A stretch of 64,000 bases of DNA from contig NZ_JACTVA010000006.1 of NCBI RefSeq assembly GCF_014490485.1, positions 1 through 64,000 on the forward strand, given 5' to 3'. This stretch comes from Teichococcus aerophilus (lineage in GTDB: Bacteria > Pseudomonadota > Alphaproteobacteria > Acetobacterales > Acetobacteraceae). Position numbers and translations under genes: made by a program. The notes beneath the pieces were generated by a model. It ran no database searches. It worked only from the letters and a program-made list of their open reading frames with translations, and was not told where the DNA came from. This document shows, one piece after another, positions 57,312 to 64,000 of this stretch (the first letter of the stretch is position 1; the number at the start of each line of letters is the position of its first letter).

Positions 57312-59198
57312 ATGCGGGACACATCGTGGAAGAATGTCAGGGCAGGAACCGTAAAATATTCCGACAATGCTTCGGCATTCACGTCGGAACATTTGAAGTG
57401 CGGCTGGATACTGCTCAGCCACTGTAGCCTCGGCCCGCTCCGTATCCCCATTGTCCTGCTGCGCCCCGATGGCGGTGTCGCGTTGTTCGAACTGCCGCCC
57501 GCCTGGACGGAGGACCTGCCCGCGCATTTCCGCCAGGGACTGGCAAGGGCCGGCTTCAGCGCCGCCTATCCGGGGCATCTGCCGGTGATCCATCGCCGCC
57601 TGCGGCCAGAGGATATCCCCCACCTGGATTCCATCCTGCATGAGGCCTTTGCCTTCGAGGAGCGGATCGGCATCTCCCCCACTTCCGGCTGGGTGGAGGC
57701 GCTGCAGGCCATGCTGGCGAAGGCCCCCGCGACGGCATCGGCGAAGGTCTCAGTGGCGCAGCCGCGCGCGCCGCGCCGGAAGCTGGTGCCGGCCCTGCTG
57801 GCCTGCGCCGGCGTGGCCGCTTGCTGGCTACTATGGCCGGCACCGCGGCAGGCCGAGCCGCCGCCCACCCTGCCGCGCCTGGCCGCCGCCCTACCGACGA
57901 TGCCAACGCCGGCCGAGACCATGGCCGCGCCCCCGCCTGTGCCGGCGGCGGACAGCGTGTGGCCACGTTGGACGGCCTCGGCCCTGGCCGGAGCGCCGGC
58001 AGCGGAGACCCTGCCTGGGACACCCGTCCCGCTCCTCGCGTCTACCCTGCCTGAACTCGAAGCGATCCCGGCAATGCCAGAAGGGGAAGCGCTGGCCTGG
58101 GCGATGGCCTTACCGGCCGCACTCCCCGCTGTGGCGGGCGAGGGCACGCCGCAAGCGCCCTTGCCTGCCCTGGTGACGCTGGCCGCGCTGCAGGCGCCCC
58201 CTGGCTGGGAGGTGCCGGTGGCTGCTTCACCGGCCTTTCTGGTGACGGTGCCTGCGCCGGTGTTGCCGGAAGTGCCATCGACCCAGGACACGCCGCCCAC
58301 GGCGCCGCTGCCAAGCCCCATGACCGCACGGTGGCTGATTCCAGAGTTTGTCCGCGCCGAGACCCCTGAGGGCGCGCAGGCGTCACCGGCTCAATCGCCG
58401 GACCCGCAGCCCCTGGCTTTGTCGGCGCCGGAAGCCGGTGCCGGAGGGCTGGCTCTGCCTGCGCGGGATAGCACGTCTGCGACGGCTGCAGCGCGGACCG
58501 GCGTTGTGGAAGCGTCTGTGCGAGGGGAAGCAGAGAGCCAGGCTGCACCGATAGCCGAAACACCTGCTCCGATGGCGACGGAACGGCCACCTCCGGCAGA
58601 TCAGCCGCCCCCGGGCGCCAGGGCCACCGCCGAAACGCCTCTGCCACCATCGGCCGGACAGCCGGCCATGGACAACGCCACCGCAGCGCTGCCCTCACCA
58701 GTCGCCGAACTGCCGCCAGCCGCGACCGCCGCGCCCTCACCGCCGGCAGTAGAACGATTACCCGCTCCGGCGGCGGTCGGTGCCATTGCCACCGAAGCGC
58801 CCCAACCCACACCGCCAACACCCAGGGCCACCGGCAGCGTAACCACCTCGGCCGGAATGGCCGCCGCGCCCGTGCCCGCCCGGCCCGTCCAGGACCCGCC
58901 TCCATCGCAGCCAGCGGTGGCGGAGCCCGCCCTGGTCGCCGCCATGCTGCGCCGGGCGGAGGTATTGCTCTCCTTCGGCGATATCTCCGGCGCACGGCGC
59001 TTTCTGGAGCGGGCGGAGGCCGCCGGCAGCGCCAGCGCCGCCGTGGCCCTGGCCGAGACCTACGACCCCGCCACCCTCGCCAGCCTGCACACCAGGGGGC
59101 TGCGGCCCGACCCCGCCGCCGCGCTGGCTTGGTACCGCCGCGCCGCCGCGCGTGGCGCCCCGGTGGCACAGCGCATCCAAGCCCTGGAGGCCCCATGA
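57312..59198 (+). CDS. Uncharacterised proline-rich membrane protein with C-terminal Sel1/TPR-like repeats
   Basis: A 628-residue protein that I do not recognise as a whole. Residues 1-155 form a compact cytoplasmic-type domain (PIVLLRPDGGVALFELPPAW, HRRLRPEDIPHLDSILHEAF). One membrane helix follows at about 157-175 (KLVPALLACAGVAACWLLW). Residues 180-535 are Pro/Ala/Thr-rich and disordered. The end (about 540-628) has Sel1-like units: LLSFGDISGARRFLERAEAAG and PAAALAWYRRAAARGAP. GGAGG lies six bases before the ATG. The first 35 codons are AT-richer than the rest. It overlaps the TAXI gene by four bases. Confidence 0.78.
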   Translation: MRDTSWKNVRAGTVKYSDNASAFTSEHLKCGWILLSHCSLGPLRIPIVLLRPDGGVALFELPPAWTEDLPAHFRQGLARAGFSAAYPGHLPVIHRRLRPEDIPHLDSILHEAFAFEERIGISPTSGWVEALQAMLAKAPATASAKVSVAQPRAPRRKLVPALLACAGVAACWLLWPAPRQAEPPPTLPRLAAALPTMPTPAETMAAPPPVPAADSVWPRWTASALAGAPAAETLPGTPVPLLASTLPELEAIPAMPEGEALAWAMALPAALPAVAGEGTPQAPLPALVTLAALQAPPGWEVPVAASPAFLVTVPAPVLPEVPSTQDTPPTAPLPSPMTARWLIPEFVRAETPEGAQASPAQSPDPQPLALSAPEAGAGGLALPARDSTSATAAARTGVVEASVRGEAESQAAPIAETPAPMATERPPPADQPPPGARATAETPLPPSAGQPAMDNATAALPSPVAELPPAATAAPSPPAVERLPAPAAVGAIATEAPQPTPPTPRATGSVTTSAGMAAAPVPARPVQDPPPSQPAVAEPALVAAMLRRAEVLLSFGDISGARRFLERAEAAGSASAAVALAETYDPATLASLHTRGLRPDPAAALAWYRRAAARGAPVAQRIQALEAP

Positions 59199-60163
59199 AC
59201 CAGCCGACCCTGCCCCCTGCCACCCGGCGCGGCCTGTTGCTGGCCAGCGTGGCCGCCGCAACCGCCACCCAGCCGGCCGAGGCGCAGAACCTCGCCATGG
59301 TCAACGCCATGGTGACGCAGGCCAATGGCGGCACCGTCGGCGTCATCGCCGGCGGGGTGGACGGCACCTATATCCGCATCGCCGCCGACCTCGCCTCCGT
59401 GCTGGATGACGGGGATGCGCTGCGGGTGCTGCCGATCCTCGGCAAGGGCTCGGTGCAGAACATCACGGATATCATGCTGCTGCGGGGCATCGATGTCGGC
59501 ATCGTCCAGTCGGACGCGCTGGCCTACGCGCGCGGCCGCAGGCTGGTGCCCGGCATCGACAGCATGATCCAGTACATCGCCAAGCTGTATGACGAGGAAA
59601 TCCATATCCTCGCCCACGCCGACATCCGAACCTTGCAGGACCTGGCAGGCAAGACCGTCAATATCGACGTCCCTGGCAGCGGCACGGCGATGACGGCGGC
59701 GCTGGTGTTCGGCCTGCTGGGCATCCAGCCCCGCATGGCACAGGATACGCAGGACGTGGCACTGACCAGGCTGCGCCAGGGCGAGATCGCGGCCATGGTG
59801 TTCATCGCCGGCAAGCCCGCGCGGCTGTTCAGCGGCGTGCCGGCCGGCAGCGGCCTGCACTTCCTGCCCATCGCCGCCACGCCGGCGCTGATCGAAACCT
59901 ACCTGCCCTCTACCCTGGGCGCGGCGGACTACCCTGGCCTGGTGCCGCAGGGCAAAAGCGTGGAGACCATCGCCGTCGGCGCCGTCATGGCCGTCTACGC
60001 CTGGCAACCGGGCACCGAGCGGCACCGCAAGGTGGCCCGCTTCGTCGAGGCCTTCCAGTCCCGCTTCCCCGCCTTCCTGCAGGCCCCGCGTCATCCGAAA
60101 TGGAAAGAGGTGAACCTCGCGGCCCAGGTGCCGGGCTGGACCCGCTTCAACGCAGTCCGTTAG
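59195..60163 (+). CDS. TAXI family TRAP transporter solute-binding protein
   Basis: A 322-residue exported protein. The N-terminus (RRGLLLASVAAATATQPAEAQ) is a signal peptide with a twin arginine. The mature part has the TAXI pattern: GTVGVIAGGVDGTYIRIAADL, DVGIVQSDALAYA, LAGKTVNIDVPGSGTAMTA and VPQGKSVETIAVGAVMAVY. Such proteins usually bring a ligand to a fused TRAP permease, but no permease gene is near. The start overlaps the stop of the membrane protein gene, which suggests that the two act together. Confidence 0.88.
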   Translation: MNQPTLPPATRRGLLLASVAAATATQPAEAQNLAMVNAMVTQANGGTVGVIAGGVDGTYIRIAADLASVLDDGDALRVLPILGKGSVQNITDIMLLRGIDVGIVQSDALAYARGRRLVPGIDSMIQYIAKLYDEEIHILAHADIRTLQDLAGKTVNIDVPGSGTAMTAALVFGLLGIQPRMAQDTQDVALTRLRQGEIAAMVFIAGKPARLFSGVPAGSGLHFLPIAATPALIETYLPSTLGAADYPGLVPQGKSVETIAVGAVMAVYAWQPGTERHRKVARFVEAFQSRFPAFLQAPRHPKWKEVNLAAQVPGWTRFNAVR

Positions 60164-60169
60164 GCGCAA

Positions 60170-60194
60170 GGGAAGGGAAGGGAAGGGAAGGGAA
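60170..60194. repeat. Short tandem repeat, GGGAA x5
   Basis: Five perfect copies of GGGAA immediately precede the forward arm of element 13, which itself begins GGCCGGGGAA. The array starts seven bases after the stop of the TAXI gene. Confidence 0.95.
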
Positions 60195-60617
60195 GGCCGG
60201 GGAAAGAATTCCCCGGGCCCCTTCTTTTTTCTGTGAGTTTCTTGTCTGTGCTTTAGCGGGAGAGGTGCGGCTAAGGGGGGGAGCAGGTTGCCGGGATGAG
60301 GTGTGTCATCCATTCTGCCTTGCCAGGGGCCTGCTCGAAATAACAGATAAATAGTAGTGTTTTGAGAATGTGCTCGTTGAACTCCGTTGTCCGGATTGCC
60401 ACGAGCGCCCGCGCCAGTCGCCAACAATGACAGAAGCAAGTCCGCCGCAAAGAAGCGCAGCGGACTTGCTCCCTACCCTCATCGTCCACGTGATTCTTGG
60501 TCAACCCGACCTACGACAATCACGCAGCAACGCAGGGACAACCCCTCCACAAGCACCGCCAAAAAACACCCCCAAAAAGGAGGGGGCTTGGGGGAGCTCA
60601 CTCCCCCGACCTATCCT
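60191..60617. repeat. Composite terminator-like repeat, element 13
   Basis: The forward arm 60191-60242 (CCGGGGAAAGAATTCCCCGG, then GCCCCTTCTTTTTTCTGTGAGTTT). The inverted arm 60556-60617 is diverged (CCGCCAAAAAACACC, then GGGGGAGCTCACTCCCCC). The interior includes an AT-richer stretch at about 60305-60375. It separates two convergent genes; I found no gene inside. Confidence 0.7.
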
Positions 60618-62596
60618 CAGGCCCCCAGCCACACCTCCGGGTTCGCCAGCAGCGGGCTGCGCTGCTGGAACTCGTCGCTGTTGACGAAGCCCTGGGCGAT
60701 ATCGGCCAGCGCGGTGCCGTCCTGCAGTGCCTGGGTCCAGAAGGCGCGGCCCTCGGCATCCGCGCCGCGGCCGAGCGTGGTGGTGTAGAGCGCGTCGACC
60801 ATCGCGGCCTCGCCCATGCCATCGGCGCGGGCCTGGTGCTCGGCGGAGCCGGCGATGCTGTTGGCGATCTCGCCCATGGTCATGCCATCGGCGCTATGGT
60901 CCATCCAGAAATGCAGGCCATCCGCTTCGGCGGTGCGGCCCAGCAGGGCGCGGTACAGGCCCATCACCTCGGTCTGGCCGGTGGCGAAAAGCTGCTGCGC
61001 GCCATCGGTGAACAGCAGGTTCTCCACGTCGCCCACCTTTTGCACGTCACCGGTGCGGAGGTTGGTGATGGTGGCCAGGCTCTCCGCCACGCGGATCTCG
61101 TAGTGGCCGCGGGCACCGTTCAGCACCAGCGTATCCTGCCCGCCGCCGCCGAGGATGGTGTCGTTGCCGGCGCTTTCGAAGAAGCGGTTGTCGCCGGCAT
61201 TGCCCTGGATGCGGTTGTCCAGCGCGTTGCCGATGACCATGGCGTCACCGTTGCCGTTCAGCCGCAGGTTCTCGACATTGCCGGGCAGCACCACCGTGCC
61301 GTCGCCGTAGTAGACGGCGAGGTCGGTGCCTTCGCTGCCCTTGGCGGCGGTGAAGTCGCCGGCATCGCGCACCAGGATGTCATGGCCGCCGCGCAGGTTG
61401 GAAAGGGCGATAGCGCCATCCCCCGCCATGTACTGGTCCACCGCCGCGCGGCCGAGGTCGGGGAAGTCGGTGAACAGGGCGTCGAGGCCCATGTCCAGCA
61501 GCTTGACGAACTCCTCCACCGGCAGCTGCACGGTGCCGTCCGGGTTCAGCGCCATGAAGCTCTCATCGGCGCGCACGGTCCAGGGCACGTATTCCAGCCC
61601 GGCGGCGTGGGCGATGTCGGACAGGTCCAGCAGCTGGCCGGTGAGGATCTTGGTGATCTCCGCCTTGCCGTCGCCATCGGCATCCACCGGAGTCTCCAGC
61701 CGCGTGCTGCGCAGGATGGCGTCCTTGGAGGGGGCGAGGATGTCAGCGTAGAGCTTCGCCATCGCCTGGATGGCGGCGGCGGAATACAGGTCGGCGTTGC
61801 TGGCGCTGGCGGCAGTCAGCGGGAAGTCGAAGCCATCGTAGAGGGAGGGGTCGGCGCCCTTGCCGGCATTGGCCGGGTTGAAGTGGAAGGCGATATCCGC
61901 CGCACCGCCCAGTAGCTGGGAGAGTTTGAAGTCCACCCCGGCGGCCGGCATGATCTCGTTGGCCAGTTGGATCAGGTTCAGCATGTCGAAGGACTGAATG
62001 GTGACGCGGTCGCCATCGGTGAAGCCCTTGGCCACCAGCACGTCCACCAGCATCTGCGAGGTATCGGCATGGATGGCGGAGCCGTCGATGAAAGTGCCGG
62101 TATAGGCGAAGTGCGTCGGGCTCTTGGTCTCCGGCGCGATGCCGATCTTGCGGCCCGTCTCGACCTCGACCTGGTTCACCAGGTCGATGATCTCCTCGAC
62201 CGTCGGAATGCGGAACTGGTCGTCGTAGCTGGCGCTTTCCGGCCGCGTCTCGGGGATGCGCTCGCGCGCCCAGAGCGTCTTGATCTCGGCCAGGGTGAAG
62301 TCCTCGGCGAACCAGCCGCTGACATTGCGGCCGTTGATGGCCTTGGTGGTGTAGAGATGCGCGAATTCCGCCCGCTCGCCGACATCGGTGGTGTGGTCGA
62401 GAAGGTTTTCATGCCGGGCGATCAGGTGGCCATCCTTGGTCATGACCACGTCGGGTTCGATCACCTCGGCACCCATCTCGATCGCCAGCTTGTAGGCTTC
62501 GAGCGTGTGCTCCGGCCGATAGCCGCTGGCGCCGCGATGGCCGATGACCTGCGGCGCGCCGCCATTGAGCGAATCGTACTGAGCCATGACATCCAT
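60617..62596 (-). CDS. Glycerophosphodiester phosphodiesterase with RTX-like and DUF4214 regions
   Basis: A 659-residue protein. Residues about 15-400 are a GDPD barrel: VIGHRGASGYRPEHTLEAY, EVIEPDVVMTKDGHLIARHE (catalytic His, Glu, Asp), ETKSPTHF. A region near 430-510 has calcium-binding nonapeptide-like turns (ENLRLNGNGDAM, GNALDNRIQGNAGDNRF, GNDTILGGGGQDTLVL). The C-terminal 115 residues are DUF4214-like (LYRALLGRTAEADGLHFWM; LYTTTLGRGADAEGRAFW). There is no N-terminal signal; type I secretion is therefore likely. Starts at 62596 and 62587 are both possible. Confidence 0.88.
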   Translation of the reverse strand: MDVMAQYDSLNGGAPQVIGHRGASGYRPEHTLEAYKLAIEMGAEVIEPDVVMTKDGHLIARHENLLDHTTDVGERAEFAHLYTTKAINGRNVSGWFAEDFTLAEIKTLWARERIPETRPESASYDDQFRIPTVEEIIDLVNQVEVETGRKIGIAPETKSPTHFAYTGTFIDGSAIHADTSQMLVDVLVAKGFTDGDRVTIQSFDMLNLIQLANEIMPAAGVDFKLSQLLGGAADIAFHFNPANAGKGADPSLYDGFDFPLTAASASNADLYSAAAIQAMAKLYADILAPSKDAILRSTRLETPVDADGDGKAEITKILTGQLLDLSDIAHAAGLEYVPWTVRADESFMALNPDGTVQLPVEEFVKLLDMGLDALFTDFPDLGRAAVDQYMAGDGAIALSNLRGGHDILVRDAGDFTAAKGSEGTDLAVYYGDGTVVLPGNVENLRLNGNGDAMVIGNALDNRIQGNAGDNRFFESAGNDTILGGGGQDTLVLNGARGHYEIRVAESLATITNLRTGDVQKVGDVENLLFTDGAQQLFATGQTEVMGLYRALLGRTAEADGLHFWMDHSADGMTMGEIANSIAGSAEHQARADGMGEAAMVDALYTTTLGRGADAEGRAFWTQALQDGTALADIAQGFVNSDEFQQRSPLLANPEVWLGA

Positions 62597-63123
62597 ATCC
62601 CATCCGTGCGGCGCGAGGGACGGCCGGAGGGAAATGCCACCCGCTCTTGCGCCGCGTTTGAGCGGCCGGGGTATCCGCGCTGCGGGACAGGGCGATGAAG
62701 GGAAGATGACGTTCAGGTTAAGTGAGTGACAGATACGCGCTGGCGAAGCATGTCCGGCGACTGATGGTACGGATGGCTGTCGCCCCGCGGTGCCGGCGTC
62801 GGGCCGGGCAGCACAAGGTTGTGCGTGCGGGTGGGGCGCGCGCCTGTGCTAGACTTTCGTTGAAGCAGCGGGAAGTTTTGCGACGCAGCATTGACCTGCG
62901 TGAGTCGGTTGCTGGCGCGGTGATCCACCAGAGGCCAGACCTTCTTCTTTGGCTCGTGCTTGAAAGCAGATGAACTGTACGTAATTTATAGTGCGGAAGC
63001 GGCGCTCATCGAGCGTGCAGCAGGCCCGGCCGGCCCGTGCCAGAGCGGGGCATTCACTCGCGCCCCGCCGCGTGCCTGCCAGAACGGCGCCATCGACGCC
63101 TGAACAGAGAGGAGAACGCCAGC
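62597..63123. other. Divergent intergenic region with a possible promoter
   Basis: These 527 bases contain no repeat arm and no gene that I can support. A possible sigma-70 promoter is TTGAAA (62960-62965), 16 bases, TAATTT (62982-62987), about 140 bases ahead of the CBS-BON gene. AGAGGAG at 63107-63113 is the ribosome site of that gene. Confidence 0.4.
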
Positions 63124-63810
63124 ATGTTCGTCCGCGATATCATGACCCGCGAAGTGATGACGGTGACGCCGGAAACCCCGGTGCCCGCCCTGGCGGCCTT
63201 GTTCGCCGAACGCGGCATCTCCGGCGTGCCGGTGGTGGAAGCCAGCGGCAACCTGATCGGCCTGGTCACCGAGGGCGACCTGATCCGCCGCTTGGTGGCG
63301 GAGGATGAGCAGCCACGCTCCTGGCTCTCCCGCCTTTTTGGCTCCTCGCCGCAGCAGGCGCATCAATACGCGCAGATCCATGGCCAGCGGGCGCGGGACG
63401 TGATGTCCACGCAGCTGCAGGTGGTGGGGGAGGATGACACCGTCTCCCACGCCGCTTCGTTGCTGGAGAAGCACCACATCCGCCGCCTGCCGGTGGTGAA
63501 GGACGGCAAGCTGCTGGGCATCCTCTCCCGCGCCGACATGATGCGCGCCCTGCTGGCGCCTATCGCCAAGTCCGACGCGCCGGTCAGCGACAGGGAGCTG
63601 CTGCTGCGTGTCCGGGCCGAGATGCGCAAGCAGTCCTGGGCGGATTCCTACCTGATCTTCGCCGATGTCGCCGATGGCGTCGTCACCTTCCACGGCTTCA
63701 GCCGCTCCGCCGATGTCGAGCGCGCGTTGCGGGCGCTAGGGGAGGGCATCCCCGGTGTGAAGGCGGTGAAGCTGGACCTGGCGCCGAAGCCCGCCTTCGT
63801 CGCCGATTGA
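63124..63810 (+). CDS. CBS domain pair with C-terminal BON domain
   Basis: A 228-residue protein. CBS 1 (about 1-65): VRDIMTREVMTVTPETPV, GISGVPVVEASGNLIGLVTE. CBS 2 (about 90-150): RARDVMSTQLQVVGEDDTV, IRRLPVVKDGKLLGILSRAD. The BON domain is about 160-220 (DSYLIFADVADGVVTFHGF, GIPGVKAVKLDL). CBS pairs bind adenosyl ligands; BON domains bind membranes or partner proteins. The partner is unknown. The ATG at 63124 is supported by AGAGGAG; the frame open from 63037 is not used. Confidence 0.9.
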   Translation: MFVRDIMTREVMTVTPETPVPALAALFAERGISGVPVVEASGNLIGLVTEGDLIRRLVAEDEQPRSWLSRLFGSSPQQAHQYAQIHGQRARDVMSTQLQVVGEDDTVSHAASLLEKHHIRRLPVVKDGKLLGILSRADMMRALLAPIAKSDAPVSDRELLLRVRAEMRKQSWADSYLIFADVADGVVTFHGFSRSADVERALRALGEGIPGVKAVKLDLAPKPAFVAD

Positions 63811-64000
63811 GGTTGCCTGCGCCTGGCCATGTCGGGCGCCGGCAGCGTCACTCCCCATGCGGCGTGGAACTCTGTCTGGAGCGCGCATGCCGTGCTTATG
63901 GCAGCCACGCGCATGGCGCTCGGACTGATGGCACGGCCCATGCCAGCTAAAGCATGAAGTGTTTGCACAGGCTTGCTTCGAATACTCTAGCTTGTTCTTC

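Noticed and set aside
63648-63968. A 106-residue minus-strand frame at the right edge
   Set aside because: It overlaps the CBS-BON gene antisense and lacks family features; 63811-64000 holds nothing that I can support.

Overview
The window is GC-rich DNA from an alphaproteobacterium, most likely an Acetobacteraceae member (Roseomonas-like). This is inferred from the mnmE-mnmG-rsmG-parA-parB block next to holA-lptE-leuS, the DUF3576 lipoprotein, System I cytochrome c maturation genes, a largely oxygen-type cobalamin pathway and overall gene style. No sequence search was possible. No tRNA, rRNA, CRISPR, transposase or phage gene was seen.

Layout. 1-7885: cobalamin genes (end of cobL, cobE, cobM, cbiD on the minus strand, cobA, cobB, cobT, cobS). 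8538-11006: a solitary glycogen phosphorylase. 11634-12697: minus-strand run of a Rieske protein, an EVE-domain protein and a YciI-like protein. 12839-18283: ccmC-ccmD-ccmE-ccmF-ccmG-ccmH-ccmI. 19070-21870: YggS-like PLP protein, a porin and a small lipoprotein. 22090-26294: leuS-lptE-holA. 26959-32436: parB-parA-rsmG-mnmG-mnmE with two parS sites, marking an origin-proximal chromosomal region. 32859-37116: a repeat lipoprotein, a fasciclin protein and malic enzyme. 37509-40699: an RlmM-like methyltransferase, DUF423, a phosphoribosyltransferase and a PuuE-type deacetylase. 41619-45304: ligD-ku (bacterial end joining). 45305-52911: cytochrome b561, a lone glycosyltransferase and a six-gene minus-strand glycoconjugate operon. 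53303-57156: paoABC-type molybdenum aldehyde oxidoreductase. 57312-60163: a proline-rich membrane protein overlapping a TAXI-type binding protein. 60617-62596: a probably secreted glycerophosphodiesterase. 63124-63810: a CBS-BON protein.

The most striking non-genic feature is a dispersed family of composite repeats at thirteen loci. A forward arm of about 55 bp carries a GGGGAAGGAATTCCCC-type hairpin, then CCTTCTTTTTT, then CTGCGAGTTTGGCG. It faces an inverted copy 100-360 bp away. Every copy lies outside coding sequence and next to the 3' end of a transcription unit; none was seen in a divergent promoter region. The arms look like intrinsic terminators, so a pair would terminate transcription from both sides. 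The hairpin sides vary in a compensatory way, several elements share an internal core, two loci are nested, and at two loci the outer edge has grown into a tandem array.

The most interesting gene set is the operon at 47134-52911: an acyl-CoA dehydrogenase-like protein, a PIG-L deacetylase, a NodS-like methyltransferase and three glycosyltransferases. Its chemistry recalls Nod-factor or mycothiol assembly, but the product is unknown.
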